Positions 1 through 13,300 of a stretch of DNA of 64,000 nucleotides are shown here, one piece after another. Origin of the DNA: Penium margaritaceum. Taxonomy: Eukaryota > Streptophyta > Zygnematophyceae > Desmidiales > Peniaceae. The number at the start of each line of letters is the position of its first letter. The stretch's first letter is position 1. Under the pieces are notes generated by a model, which made no database searches, had not been told where the DNA came from, and worked only from the letters and a program-made list of their open reading frames with translations. Position numbers and translations under genes: made by a program. The DNA is taken from assembly GCA_023375785.1 (NCBI GenBank), contig SZWC01001570.1, forward strand, positions 42,268-106,267. The letters run 5' to 3'.

Positions 1-2470
1 CTTCTCCATGTAGCATTGCAGCAGGCTCGGCTGAGCCATGCCATGAACTGCCTTGAGGCGGTGAGATGGGCAGAAATCAGCCATGGCGCTCGGTCCTCTG
101 TTCAACTCGTTGACTCCTATGTTGGATTGCCTCAAACCCTCCGAGGCATCCACACCCACGTGGAGGAGCGCTTGCAGCAGGTCAAGTGGAACGCGCACCG
201 CTTCGGTGAGCATGCCAGCGTGACTACCTGCCGCAACAAGGCGCTCGTGGTAGCCCTACCCAGCGGCAAGGCAACCCTTCACGCATCCAGTGGAGTGCAA
301 CAAACAGAGTAGGAGACCATGAGAGGGCGCGGGACGGCATCTTCATCCGCCTACGTTGGCCGCCACCAAGCTGGAGACGGCGACACGGGGAGCGAGACGC
401 TTCCAACGGGCACCAATTGTCGTGGTGCCGTGCGGAGGGCCAGACGGCGTGGTGGCATGTTATGCCACATGTGGGTGACGTGCGCAGCGGAAGTCGTGGA
501 CCTTGCCAAGATCTCGGGAGGAGGACGATACACCGGGTCCGCAGTCATCACGCGCCGGGGTCAGACGCTTCAAAACTGAGGAGCGCGGTCGGCCGTCATT
601 GAGGACGGCCGAGGTGGCATGCTGAAGGCATGCCCGATCTCCACAACTGACCTAGCCGGAGTAGAGAGGCGGAGCTTGCGTTGGAAAGCTGGCCGGAGGA
701 AGCTGCGGGACAAGCTGCTGGCAACGCCAGAGGAAGCAACCCGCAAGCTGCTGGAGGAAGCTACCACAAGATGGCTGCCGTTGAATTACTCCCAAGGGGT
801 ACAAGGTGGAGAATTGCAACAAAATGGAGGGTGGTACTTGTCCTCATCCACAAAGAAGTGGTAGGTGAGGCCTTTGGGGTCGCCACAACCTTGCTCACGG
901 TGGAGAGAAGGAGAGTGCAAGGTGGTCCTGCAAGGGGGAGGCGCACGCAAAACAGTGAGGGCGGCCTCAACTCGTCAAGCTCCATGATTGGCAGGAGAGG
1001 TGTCGGCTTTGGGCGCGACGCATCATGGCCATGGGTAAGTGGAGTAATGCTGGATCAACGGCACAAGTGGCACTGACACGTGGCGAGTTCAAAAGGGAGC
1101 TCGCAGAACACACATCGGTGTTTAGCCAAGAGTGCGCACATGTGCAGCAGATTGCAGCAGTGCAGCAGTAACACCACGAGAGGGCACCGACACCAGCCGG
1201 CGCAAAACTCAATCCAGGAAGCTGCGAATGTCCGCACGCGTTGTCAGCCGGGAGGGCTGGACCGGACGCACGGTGGGACGAAATGCACAGCAGAACCGGG
1301 CCAGGCTCAACAACCCCAAATAGGCAGCAGCTGGTCGAGCCGCCACAACACCAAGTTTGGTGGAGCAAAACGGCTACCGTGGCGGGCAAGGCGCAGCGGG
1401 CGGGTCAAACAGGGGGAGCTGGCACCATGCTTCAAAAGAGAAGGCATTTCCTGGTGCAAGTCAACTACAAAAACAATCAACAACAAAAATCATACCACAA
1501 AAAGTGGTTCGGGCGACTTCATCGTGTACCAGAGCTGGAGTGCAACATGGCAGTGTTGACGGGAGGTCGGCACGTGCGCGTCAAGTCCAAGCAGCAGATG
1601 CACACTCAGTGGAGAGAAGGCGCCACCAGGTCAGGCAACATCAACACTAAGTGATGCACGCGCTTGTAGCAGCAAGAGAAGTCAGCTGCGCCAAAAGGCG
1701 AGGAAGCAGTCCACTACGGGTGGATGTGACAAGGCTCATACTGGGTCCAAGCGGGGACGTGCCAAGGGTGTTGCAAAATGCAGGATGACCTGGATGGAGC
1801 AAAAACGGCTCCAATGGCAGCTGATGAAGCAGCAACAGTGGCTCTGTCAATGGCTTCCGCTGGAATGGAAGGCTAGCTGGAGGCGAGCGCTTCCAACGCC
1901 TCAAAACAGAAGAGGCGGGTTGAATCGGCAAGCATCGGCAACAAGGGAGCAGCAGCCGCCAAGTCCCCAAGAAGCAGACGGGTGGCAAAATGGGCCACGC
2001 CATGCAGCAAGTTGGCTGCAAATGCTGAGGGACCATGAGTGGTGGCAAGTGCAAGTGGACGCACCAGGCCACCTCGGCCAGTGGTCGCACTAGCACAAGG
2101 CTCAGTGGGTGCAGGATGCGAGAGCCGTCAACAATAGGGTGCAGACTCAAGACGCAAAAGCAAAGCTGAGGAGGGATGCACCATGCGGCAGGCAAGCCTG
2201 ACGTGCGAGAGCACAACGGATAGGTGGCTGAAAGAGCCGCGGTCTCCACGGTGTGGCTCGGCACGGGACGGAAGCAGCCGCAAACTCCAACGGCAGCAAG
2301 GCGAGATGGCAGTGGTATGAGGCCATGCGCACGCTCGCGGAGCAGCTGGGAGCAATGAAAGCTATGTCCATAGGGGGCATAGTTGTAGTAGTGCAAGAGC
2401 ACCACGATCCTGCTGGAGGAAGCTACTGGAGAAGGCTGCTGGTTTATGCCAGAGGAAGCTTCCAAGGAAG
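1..2470. other. Unassigned GC-rich sequence
   Basis: No protein family, RNA gene or terminal repeat is recognisable here on either strand. Open frames exist on both strands, but they are short, overlap each other and have no family-like motifs, as expected in GC-rich DNA with few stops. Short motifs recur loosely (for example GCTTCCAACG near 389 and 1887, and variants of GAGGAAGCTAC near 755 and 2418), suggesting old internal duplication. Because a copia-type linker follows directly on the + strand, this may be a decayed or replaced internal region of the same element. That is inference only; no gag, protease or integrase motif is visible. Confidence 0.4.
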
Positions 2471-3090
2471 GTGCCACGGGAGCTGCAGCAGAGCTTCAAC
2501 AGTAGCAGCATCGACATGAGCGTTGGGAACACTCCACACCAGTGGGAGTGGTTCTCGCTCCTTGACTACGAGGAGCCGGCGGATGCGGAGGTCGAAGATG
2601 CGACGTTGGGGCGCGGCGGTGAAGCAGGTGCAGCTGCCGACGCGGAGGACTCTGACGACATAGAAGCTGGGCTGAAGATCAGGCGGAAGATCCGTCGGAG
2701 GAGGCACTACAAGTGTTGAAGCGTGGAATCCTGGTGGGGTTCGCGTCGGGCGTCGGAGAAAAATCACTTCGGACGCGCCGCCCGTCTGGTCGATGATTCG
2801 CCGGAGCGGGAGAGACCCTCGGGGAGCCGTCCGGTTGATGATTCACCGGAGCGGGCAGAGTCGGAAGGATCGCAGCAGAGTGACGAGACGCCGCCAAGAC
2901 TGCAACGCCGCAGCGGGAGGCAGCGGAGAGCGGGGAAGCGTTTTGACACAGGCACCGGTCGATGGATGGGCATGACGCGGTGCATGCTGGCTGCATCAAC
3001 GGAATTGACGACCGTGCGAGAGGCACTTGCGCGGCCCGAGGGGGAGCAATGGGATGCCACCGTGAAGTCAGCGTTGGCATCCATTACGCA
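2471..3090 (+). pseudogene. Copia-like pol remnant: integrase-RT linker
   Basis: This frame reads an acidic stretch (DYEEPADAEVEDATLG), an in-frame TGA at 2717-2719, then a proline/serine/arginine linker ending PPRLQRRSGRQRRAGKRF and, about 70 residues on, TVREALARPEGEQWDATVKS. The arrangement of a basic R-R-S-x-R motif followed by an E-A-L-x-x-P-x-x-x-x-W block is the standard lead-in to the reverse transcriptase of Ty1/copia polyproteins. The linker holds a duplicated VDDSPER motif. The RT itself is missing: after SALASI (about 3079) the frame loses similarity and the next recognisable block is the C-terminal tail of RNase H. This is a dead, internally deleted copy on the + strand, opposite to the other LTR elements here. 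The family call is moderately sure. Confidence 0.6.
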
Positions 3091-3267
3091 AACAAAAGAA
3101 GAAAGGACATGACTGAAAAGGGGCAGGTGATGCTACAGGGTTGTAGCACGCACAACAAGCTTGCGGATTGCTTGACCAAAGCGCAACCCGCGGACCGGCA
3201 TGTGAGCGTGGCCGGGCTTGGGAAGACCAGCTATGATGGGCTGGAGGGCGCAGCGGAAGATGGGTGA
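3091..3267 (+). pseudogene. Copia-like RNase H C-terminal tail
   Basis: The frame ending at 3267 contains KGQVMLQGCSTHNKLADCLTKAQP, which fits the end of copia RNase H, where an I/V-x-L-x-x-C/Y-x-T-x-x-x-L/V-A-D-x-x-T-K-A/P block precedes the stop. It lies about 45 bp before a polypurine tract and LTR start, exactly where that tail should be. It is in a different frame from the linker just upstream, so an internal deletion of the whole RT and most of RNase H has joined the two out of frame near 3085-3105. The catalytic RNase H residues are absent, so it is non-functional. Confidence 0.6.
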
Positions 3268-3299
3268 GATCAAGCATGAGCAGCGGGAATGGCAGGTGC

Positions 3300-3310
3300 A
3301 AGGGGGAGAA
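3300..3310 (+). promoter_or_regulatory. Polypurine tract of plus-strand copia-like element
   Basis: AAGGGGGAGAA lies immediately before TGTTG, the LTR start. In LTR retrotransposons this is the plus-strand DNA priming site. Its position just after the RNase H tail fixes the element's orientation as +. Confidence 0.7.
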
Positions 3311-4386
3311 TGTTGAAGAATTGCCCCTCCGCATGCCCAAGTGCGGCGCCGGGAGGCGCCGACGAGCCGCCAGAAAGTGGAAACTCCACGCCGGTAGATA
3401 TGGCGACTCGAGGATTGCTCAGATCCTAAAATGGAGGATTGCCCTTTAAAGTTGACGAGTTGCTGAATCCGGTGGAAGTTGTCTCGCTNAATACCATCTG
3501 GAGAAAATGCTCCGATAGGCCTGCCGAGGCGTCCGGTGGATGATCCACCTGATCCGGCGGATCATCCACCGGATCCAGTAGTGCAGGTTGTTACTGAGGG
3601 ACTTAGCCAAAAACCTGGCTCGGCGTCCAAAACTCAGTAGTACTTTTTGTTACTCGGGGACTTGGTAAAAAATCTGACTGCAGATCCGCGGACAGGTTTC
3701 GAACCTCGTCACACCCCATCACCAAACTCGACCCAAAAGTGGGCAGGGTGCGTGGAAACAGTGCAGGGGACCCCAAAACCATGTGCAATGGGATCTGCGC
3801 ATTGGGAAAGGCGCTTCGCACGTGAAGGAAGGCACGGTGTGTGCGCGCCATGGAAGCGTTAGGCGTTTCTGTAGTGGGTGAGACCTGCGCTTTGGCAAGC
3901 ATAACTTGGGCTACGCTTGGCCGAATCGCGTACGGTTTGGTGCGTTGGAGATCTCATGACTAACCCTATAAATGTTCTGATCATGTCCATGTACAAAAAA
4001 AAACGCAAAATGACGTTATCCTCTTCGCAAAACTGACTGTCTCAAGTCCTCTCCCACATAGCGTGAGGCGACCAGAAAGCTCACGCTTCATCTCCGAACT
4101 TGCCAAAACATGCCGTGCAAATTCTAGACGGCCAGAGCCACTTTGGAACAGAATTTCCAACACTTGTACCGCCAAGCTTCGCTGGGCTTGCTCTCCCCTA
4201 GGCCTAGGCTAGGCATAGCTAGTACTTAGGAACCACCTTGTACTTTCTTTTTACATGCTTCAGATTAATCAAAAATCTATTGCTCTCATCGCGTCCACTT
4301 CCGCTCTCCTCTGTTCTGCTCCTCCTTGCGTCTGTGTCTCACACGTCGCTTTTGTTCCGTGCTCGACTTACCTCAGTTTCCTAACA
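3311..4386 (+). mobile_element. 3' LTR of plus-strand copia-like element
   Basis: Begins TGTTGAAG directly after the polypurine tract. The proposed end is CCTAACA at 4386, giving TGTT...AACA inverted termini and a length near 1.08 kb. The next base starts the 20-bp minisatellite (GCTCCACTG...). One n at 3489 marks an unresolved spot. The matching 5' LTR lies outside the window or is lost, so the target duplication cannot be tested. The right end is inferred from the terminal dinucleotide and the abrupt change to array sequence. Confidence 0.6.
3532..3573. repeat. Perfect 15-bp inverted repeat in the LTR
   Basis: TCCGGTGGATGATCC at 3532-3546 is matched by its exact reverse complement at 3559-3573, with a 12-bp spacer. 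Transcribed, it would form a strong GC-rich hairpin. A role in LTR RNA (packaging, termination) is speculation. Confidence 0.75.
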
Positions 4387-7300
4387 GCTCCACTGTTTTC
4401 TGGCCTGTTCCACCTTTCTCTGGCCTGCTCCACCTTTCTCTGGCTTTCTCCACCTTTCTCTGGCTTGCTCCACCTTTCTGTGGCATGATCCACCTTTCTC
4501 TGGCTTGCTCCACCTTTCTCTGGCCTGCTCCACCTTTCTCTGGCTTTCTCCACCTTTCTCTGGCTTGCTCCACCTTTCTGTGGCATGATCCACCTTTCTC
4601 TGGCTTGCTCCACCTTTCTTTGCCTTGCTCCAACATTCTCTGGCTTGCTCCACCGTTCTCTGGCTTGATCCAGCTTTCTCTGGCTTGCTCCACTATTCTC
4701 TGGCCTGGTCCAGCTTTCTTTGGATTGCTCCACATATCTTTGGCTTGCTCCACCTTTCTCTGGATTGCTCTACCTTTCTCTGGCTTGCTCCACCATTTTC
4801 TGAATTTCTCCACCTTTCTTTGGCTTGCTCCATTGTTCTCTGGTCTGCTCCAACTTTCTCTGGCCTGCTCCACCTTTCTCTGGCTTGCTCCACCCTTCTC
4901 TGGCTTGTTCCACCTTTCTCTGGCTTGCTTCACCTTTCACTGGCTTTCTCCACCTTTCCCTGGCTTGCTCCACCTTCCTCTTGCTTGCTCCACCTTTCTC
5001 TCGCTTGCTCCACCTTTGTGTGGCTCGTTGCACCTTACTCAGGCATGCTCCACCTTTCTCTGGCTTGCTCCACCTTTATCTGGCTTGATCCAAATTTCTC
5101 TGGCTTACTCCACCTTTCTCTGGCCTGCTCCACCGTCCTCTGGAATGCCTCGCCTTTCTATGGCTTGCTCCACCGTTATCTCGATTGCTCCATTTGTCTC
5201 TGGCTTGCTCCACCTTTCAGTGGCTCACTGCACCTTCCTCTGGCTTGTCCACCTTTCTCTTGCCTGATCCACCTTTCCCTAGCTTGCTCCACCTTTCTCT
5301 AGCTTGCACCACCTTTGCCTGGCCTGCTCCAACGTTCTCTGGCTTGCTCTTCCTTTCCTTGGCTTGCTCCACTGTTCTCTGACTTGCTCTTCCTTTCTCT
5401 GGCTGACTCCACGTTTCCTTGGTGTGTTCCACCTTTCTTTGGCTTGCTCCACCTTTCTCCGGGTTGCTCCACCTTTCTCTGGCTTGCTCCACCATTCTCT
5501 GGCTTGCTCTACCTTCCACTGGCCTTCTCCACCTTTCCCTGCCTTGCTCCAGCTTTCTATGGCTTGCTCCACCACTCTCTAGCTTGCTCTACCTTTCTCT
5601 GGGTTGCTCCACCTTTCTATGGCTTCCTCCACCTTTCTTTGGCTTGTTCCACCGTTCTTTGGCTTGTACCACCTTTCTCTGGCTTGCTCTAGCGTTATCT
5701 GGCTTGCACCACCTTTCTCTGGCTTGCTCCACCTTTCCCTGGCTTTCTCCATATTTCTCTGGCCAACTCCACCGTTTTTTGGCTTGCTCCACCTTTCCCT
5801 GAGTTGCTTCACCTTTCTCTGGATTGCTCTATCTTTCTCTAGCGTGCCTCTCCTTTCCCTGGATTGCTTCACCTTTCTCTGGCTTGCTCCATCTTTCCCT
5901 AGCTTGCTCCACCTTTCTCTGGCTTGCTTCGCCTTTCTCTTGCTTACTCCAAATTTCCCTGGCTTGCTCCACCTTTTGCTGGCTTGCTGCACCTTTCTTT
6001 GGCTTGCTCCACTTTTCTCTGGCTTGCTCCACCTTTCCCTGGCTTGCTCCACCTTTCTCTGGATTGCTCTATCTTTCTCTAGCGTGCCTCTCCTTTCCCT
6101 GGATTGCTTCACCTTTCTCTGGCTTGCTCCATCTTTCCCTAGCTTGCTCCACCTTTCTCTGGCTTGCTTCGCCTTTCTCTTGCTTACTCCAAATTTCCCT
6201 GGCTTGCTCCACCTTTTGCTGGCTTGCTGCACCTTTCTTTGGCTTGCTCCACTTTTCTCTGGCTTGCTCCACCTTTCCCTGGCTTGCTCCACCTTTCTCT
6301 GGCTTGCTCCGCCTTTTTATGGCTTGCTCAACCGTTCTCTGGCTTGCTCCCCCTTTCTCTGGCTTACTCCCCCTTGCTGTGGCTTACTCTAGCATGTCCT
6401 GAATTGCTCCACCTTTCTCTGGCTTGCTCCACCTTTCTCTGGCTTGCTCCATCTTTCTTTGGCTTTCTCTACACTTTGTTGGCTTACTCCATCGTTCTTT
6501 GGCTTGCTCCACATTTCTCTGGCTTTCTCCACCTGTCTCTCGCTTGCTCCATCGTTCTGTGGTTTGTTCCAACTTGCTCTGTCTTGCTCCACCGTTCCCT
6601 GGCTTGCTCCACCTTTCTGTGGCTTGCTCCACCTTTCCCTGGCTCACTCCACCTTTATATGGCTTGCTCCACTATTCTCTGGCTTGCTCCATCGTTCTCT
6701 GTCGTGCTCCACCTTTCTCTGGATTGCACCACCTTTCTCCACCGTTCCCTGGCTTGCCCCATCTTTCTCTAGCTTCCTCCACATTTCCCTGGCTTGCTCC
6801 ACCTTTCTATGGCTTGGTCCACCTTTCTCTGGCTTGCTCCACCTTTTCCTGGTTTGCTCCACCTGTCGCTGGCTTGTTCCAACCTTTTCTGGCTTGCTCC
6901 ACTGTTCTCCAGCTTGCTCCACCTTTCTCTGCCTTGCTCCAACGTTCTCCAGCTTGCTCCATTGCTCTTTAGCTTGCTCCACCTTTCCCTGGTTTGCTCC
7001 ACCTTTCTCTCACTTGCTCCACCATTCTCTCACTTGCTCCATCTTTCTCTTGCTTGCTCCACGTTTCTCTGGCTTACTCCACCTTTCTATGCCTTGCTCC
7101 ACCGTTCTCTGGCTTGCTCCATCTTTCTCTGCCTTGCTCAACCTTTCTCTGGCTTGCTTTGCCTTTCTCTGGCTTGCTCCACCTTTCTCTGGCTTGCTCC
7201 ACCGTTCTCTAGTTTGCTCCACCTTTCTCTGCCTTGATGTACCTGTCTCTCGCCTGCTCCATCGTTCTTTGGGTTGCTTCACCTTTCTCATGCTTGCTCC

Positions 7301-10300
7301 ACCTTTCCGTGGTGTGCTCCACCTTTCTCTGGCTTGCTCCACCTTTCTCATGCTTGCTCCAACTTTCTTTGCCTTACTCCACCTTTCTCTGGCTTGCTAC
7401 ACCGTTCTCTGGCTTGCTCCACCGTTCTCTGGCTTGCTCCACCTTTCTCTGGCTTGCTCCACCTTTCTCTGTGTTGCTCCACCTTTCCCTAGCTTGCTCC
7501 ACCTCTCTCTGGCTTGCTCCACTGTTCTTTGGCCTGCTCCACTGTTTCTGGCTTGCTCCGCTGTTCTCTGGCTTGCTCAACCTTACTCTCGCTTGCTCCA
7601 TCTTTTCCTGGCTTGCTCCACCTTTCTATGGCTTGATCCACTGTTCCCAGGATTGCTCCACCATTCTCTGGCTTGCTCCACATTTCTCTGGCTTGCTCCA
7701 CCTTACTCTCGCTTGCTCCATCTTTTCCTGGCTTGCTCCACCTTTCTATGGCTTGATCCACTGTTCCCAGGATTGCTCCACCATTCTCTGGCTTGCTCCA
7801 CATTTCTCTGGCTTGGTTCACTTTTCTCTAGCTTTCTCCACCTTTTCCTAGCTCGCTCCACCTTTCTCTGGCTTGCTCCTCCTTTCTCTGGCTTTCTCCT
7901 CCTTTCTCCGGCTTGCTCCACCTATTTCTTGCTTGTTCCACCTCTATCTGGCTTGCTCTAACTTTTTGTGGCTTGCTCCACAGTTCTCTGGCTTTATCCA
8001 CATTTCTCTGGCTTGCTCCACTGTTCTCCGGCCGGCTCAACTTTACTCTGACTTTCTCCATCGTTCCCTGGCTTGCTCCACCTGTGTCTCACGTGCTCCA
8101 CCTTTCTCTGGCTTGCTCCACCTTTCTGTGGCTTGCTCCACAGTTCTCTGGCTTTATCCACATTTCTCTGGCTTGCTCCACTGTTCTCCGGCCGGCTCAA
8201 CTTTACTCTGACTTTCTCCATCGTTCCCTGGCTTGCTCCACCTGTGTCTCACGTGCTCCACCTTTCTCTGGCCTGCTCCACTTTTCCCTGGCTTGCTCCA
8301 CCTTTCTTTTGCTTGCTTCACATTTCAATGGCCAACTCCAATTTTTGTTTAGCTTGCTCCAACTTTCTCTGGCTTGCTCCACCTTTCTCTGGCCTGCTCC
8401 ACTTTTCCCTGGCTTGCTCCACCTTTCTTTTGCTTGCTTCACATTTCAATGGCCAACTCCAATTTTTGTTTAGCTTGCTCCAACTTTCTCTGGCTTGCAC
8501 CACCGTTCTCTGGCTTGCTCCACCTTTTTCTGGCTTACTCCACGTTTCCCTGGCTTGCTCCACCTTTCTCTGGCTTGCTCCAACTTTCTCTGGCTTGCAC
8601 CACCGTTCTCTGGCTTGCTCCACCTTTTTCTGGCTTACTCCACGTTTCCCTGGCTTGCTCCACCTTTCTCTGGCTTGCTCCACCTTTCTCTGGCTTGCTC
8701 CACCTTTCTCTGGATTGCTCAGCCTTTGTCTGGCATGCTCCGTATTTCCCTGGCTTGCTCCACCTTTCTTTGGCCTGCTCCACCTTTCTCTAACTTGCTC
8801 CACTGTTCTCTGATTTGCTCCACCTTTCTCTGGCTTGCCCCACCTTTCTCTTGCTTGCTCCACCCTTCTCTGGCTTGCTCAACCGTTCTCAGGCTTGCTC
8901 CACCTTTCTCTAGCTTGCTCAAGATTCTCTGGCTTGCTTCACCTTTCTCAGGCTTATGGCACGTTTTCCTGGATTTTTCCACATTTCTCTGGCCTGCTCC
9001 AGCTTTCTTCAGCTTACTCCACCTTTCCCTGCCTTGATCTACCTTTCTATAGCTTTCTCCACATTTCTCTGGCTTTCTCTACCTTTCCCTGGCTTGCTCC
9101 ATATCTCTCTGGCTTACTCCACCTTTCCCTGCCTTGATCTACCTTTCTATAGCTTTCTCCACATTTCTCTGGCTTTCTCTACCTTTCCCTGGCTTGCTCC
9201 ATATCTCTCTGGCTTACTCCACCTTTCCCTAGCTTGCTCCACCTTCCTTTGGCTTGCTCCACCTTTGTGCGGTTTGCTCCACCTTTCATTGGCTTCATCC
9301 ACCTTTCTCTGGCTTGCTCCAACTTTCTGTGGCTTGCTCCACCGTTCTCTAGCTTGCTCCACCTTCCTTTGGCTTGCTCCACCTTTGTGCGGTTTGCTCC
9401 ACCTTTCATTGGCTTCATCCACCTTTCTCTGGCTTGCTCCAACTTTCTGTGGCTTGCTTCACCGTTCTCTGGCTTGCTCCACCTTTCTCTGGCTTTCTCC
9501 ACCTTTCTCTAGCTTGGTCGACCTTTTTCTCGCCTGCTCCACCGTTTTCTGGCTTGCTCCATCTTTCTCTGGCTTGCTCCCCCGTTCTCTTCCTTGCTCC
9601 ATTTTTCTCTGGCTCGATCCAGCGTTCTCTGATCTGGTCCAGTTTTCTCTAGCTTGCTCCACCTTTCACTGGCTTGCTCCACCTTTCTCTGGCCTGCCTC
9701 ACTTTTCCCCGGCTTGCTCCATCTTTCTTTGGCTTGCTTCACCTTCCCTGGCTTGCTCCAACGTGTTCTGGATTGCTCAACCTTTCTTTGGCTTTCTCCA
9801 CCGTTCCCTGGCTTGCTCCAACTTTCTCTAGCGTGCTTCAGCTTTCCTGGGCTTTCTCCACCTTTCTCTGGCTTGCTCCAACGTGTTCTGGATTGCTCAA
9901 CCTTTCTTTGGCTTTCTCCACCGTTCCCTGGCTTGCTCCAACTTTCTCTAGCGTGCTTCAGCTTTCCTGGGCTTTCTCCACCTTTCTCTGGCTTGCTGCA
10001 ACTTTCTCTGGCTTGCTCCACCTTTCTCTGGATTGCTCCCCCTTTCTCTGGCTTGCTCCACCTTTCTCTGTCTTGCTCCACCTTTCTGTGGCTTCCACCC
10101 CTTTTTCTCTGGCTTGCTCCACCGTTCTCTGAGTTGCTCCACCTTTCTCTGGCTTGCTTGGCGTTCTCTGACTTGCTCCACCTTTATCTAGCTTGCTCCA
10201 CCTTTCTCTGGCCTGCTTTACCTTTCCCAATCTTGCTCCACCTTTTTCAGGCTTGCTCCACATTTCTCTGGCTTGCTCTAGGCTTCGTTGGCATGCTCCA

Positions 10301-13300
10301 TTGTTCTCTGGCTTGCTCATCCGTTCTCTGGCTTGCTCCACCGTTCTCTGGCTTGCTCCACATTTCTCTGGCTTGCTCTAGGCTTCGTTGGCATGCTCCA
10401 TTGTTCTCTGGCTTGCTCATCCGTTCTCTGGCTTGCTCCACCGTTCTCTGGCTTGCTCCACCGTTCTTTGGCTTTCTCCACCTTTCTCTGCCTTGCTCCA
10501 CCTGTCTCTCGCTTGCTTCATCGTTCTCTGACTTGCTCCAAATTTCTCACGCTTTCTCCACCTTTCCCTGGCTTGCTCCATCTTTCTCTGGCATGTTCCA
10601 CCTTTCCCTGGCCTGCTCCACCTTTCCCTGGCTTGCTCCACCTTTCCCTGGCTTGCTCCACCTTTCTATGGCTTGGTTGACCGTTCCCTGGCTTGCTCCA
10701 TTGTTCTCTGGCATGCTCCACCTTTTTCTGAATTGCTCCACTTTTCCCTGGCTTGCTCCACCTTTCTGTGGCTTGCTTCTTATTTCCCTGGCGTGCTCAA
10801 CCTTTCTATGGCCTGGTCCACCTTTCTCTGGCTTGCTCCACCTTTTTCTGAATTGCTCCACTTTTCCCTGGCTTGCTCCACCTTTCTGTGGCTTGCTTCT
10901 TATTTCCCTGGCGTGCTCAACCTTTCTATGGCCTGGTCCACCTTTCTCTGGCTTGCTCCACCTTTCCCTGGTTTGCTCCACCTTTCGCTGTCTTGCTCCG
11001 CCTTTTTGTGGCTTGCTCCACCATTCTCCGACTTGCTCCACCTTTCTCTGGCTTGGTCTACCGTTCTTTAGCTTGTTCTATTGCTCTTTGGCTTGTGCTA
11101 CCTTTCTCTCGCTTGCGCCACCATTATCTCGCTTGCTCCACCGTTCTCTAGCTTGCTCCACCATTCACTGGCTTACCCCACCTTTCTCTGGTTTGCTCCA
11201 CCGTTCTCTGGCTTGCTCCATCTTTATCTGACTTGCTCAACCTTTCTATCCCTTTCTCCCCCTTTCTCCGGCTTACTCCACAGTTCTGTGGCTTGCTCTA
11301 TGCTTCTTTGGCTTGCTCCACTGTTCTTTGTTTGCTCCACCGTTCTATGGCTTGTTGCACCTTTCTCTGGTTTGCTCCACCTTTCACTGCCTTGCTCCAC
11401 CTGTCTCCCGCTTGCTCCACTGTTCTCTGGCTTGTTCCACCTTTCTCAAGCTTGCGCCACCTTTCTGTGGCTTGCTCCACCTCTCTCTTGCTTGCTCCAC
11501 CTTTCACTGCCTTGCTCCACCTGTCTCCCGCTTGCTCCACTGTTCTCTGGCTTGTTCCACCTTTCTCAAGCTTGCGCCACCTTTCTGTGGCTTGCTCCAC
11601 CTCTCTCTTGCTTGCTCCACCTTTCCTTGGCTCGCTCCACCTTTCGCTTGCTTACTCCACCTTTCTCTACCTTACTCCACCTTTCTCTGGCTTGCGCCAC
11701 CGTTCTTTGGCTTGCTCCGAAGTTCTTTGGCTAGCTCCACCTTTCTCTTGCTTACTCCACCTTTCTCTACCTTACTCCACCTTTCTCTGGCTTGCGCCAC
11801 CGTTCTTTGGCTTGCTCCGAAGTTCTTTGGCTAGCTCCACCTTTCTCTGGATTTCTCCACCTTTCATTGCCATGCTCCACCTTTCCCTGGCTTGCTCCAA
11901 CTTTCTCTGGCTTGCTCTATTGTTCTCTGGCCTGCTCCACCGTTTTTGGCTTGCCCTGCTGTTCTTTGGCATGCTCTACCTTTCTCTGGCTTGCTCCGCC
12001 TTTCCCTGGCTTGCTCCACCTTTCTTTGGCTTGTTCCACCGTTCTCTGGCTTGCTCCACCATTCTCTGACTTGCTCCACCTTTCTCTGGCTTGCTTCCCA
12101 CTTCTCTGGCTTTCTTCACCTTTCCCTAGCTTGCTCCACCTTTCTCTGGCTTGCACCACCATTCTATGGCTTGCTCCACCTTTCTCTGGCTTGCTCCACC
12201 TTTCTCCGTCTTTCTCCTCCTTTCTCTGGTTTTCTCTACCTTTCTATGGCTTGCTCCACCGTTCTCTGGCCTGTTCCACTTTACTCTGGCTTACTCCACC
12301 TTACCCTGGCTTGCTCCACCTCTCTCTTGCTTGCTCCACCTTTCCCTGGCTTGCTTCACCTTTCTCTGGCTTGCTCCACCTTTCCCTGACTATGTGAAAC
12401 ATTTTTTGGCTTTGTCCACCTTTCCCTGGCTTGCTCCATTATTTTGTGGCTTGCTCCACCTTTCTCTGGCTTGGTTCACCTTTCCCTGGCTTGCTTCACC
12501 TTTCTCTGGCTTGCTCCACCTTTCTTTGGCTTGCTCCACCGCTCTCTGGATTGCTCCACCCTTGTCTTTCTTGCTCCACATTTTGATCGCTTGCTGCACC
12601 TTTCTTTTTCTTGCTCCACCTTTCACTGGCTTGCTACACAGTTTTATGGCTTGCTCTACCTTTCTCTGGCTTGCTCCACCTTTGTCTGGCTTGGTTTACC
12701 CTTCTCTGGCTTGCTCCACCGTTCTCAGGCTTGTTCCACCTTTCTCTGGCTTGCTCTAGCGTTCTTTGGCTTGCTCTAGCGTTCTTTGGCTTGCTTCACC
12801 TTCCTCAGGCTTGGCCCACCTTTCCCTGGAGTGTTCCTCCTTTCTCTGGCCTGCTCCACCTTTCTCTAGCTTGCCCTATCTTTCCCTGGCTTGATCGACC
12901 TTTCTATGGCTTGCTTCACCTTTCTCTGGATTTTTCCACCTTTGCCTGGCTTGCTCCATCTTTCTTTGGCTTACTCCACCTTTCCCTAGCTTGCTCCACC
13001 TTTTTATTTCTTGCTCCACCTTTCTCTGGCTTGCTTCACCTTTCTCTGGATTTTTCCACCTTTGCCTGGCTTGCTCCATCTTTCTTTGGCTTACTCCACC
13101 TTTCCCTAGCTTGCTCCACCTTTTTATTTCTTGCTCCACCTTTCTCTAGTTTTCTGCACCTTTTTCTGGCTTGTTGCACCTTTCTCTCGCTTGCTTCAAC
13201 TTTCATTGGCTTGCTCCACCGTTCTCTGGCTTGCTCCACCTTTCTCTGATGTCATTAACCTTTCTCTGGCTTGTTCCAACTTTCTCTAGCTTGCTCTACC

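Noticed and set aside
1647-2477. 276-codon minus-strand frame
   Set aside because: GC-rich, Pro/Leu/Ser-rich antisense frame with no motif; it overlaps the start of the plus-strand copia remnant region and has no family likeness.
3696-3716. B-box-like GGTTCGAAACC on the minus strand inside the 3' LTR
   Set aside because: No A box at tRNA-like distance and no T-arm stem of useful length.
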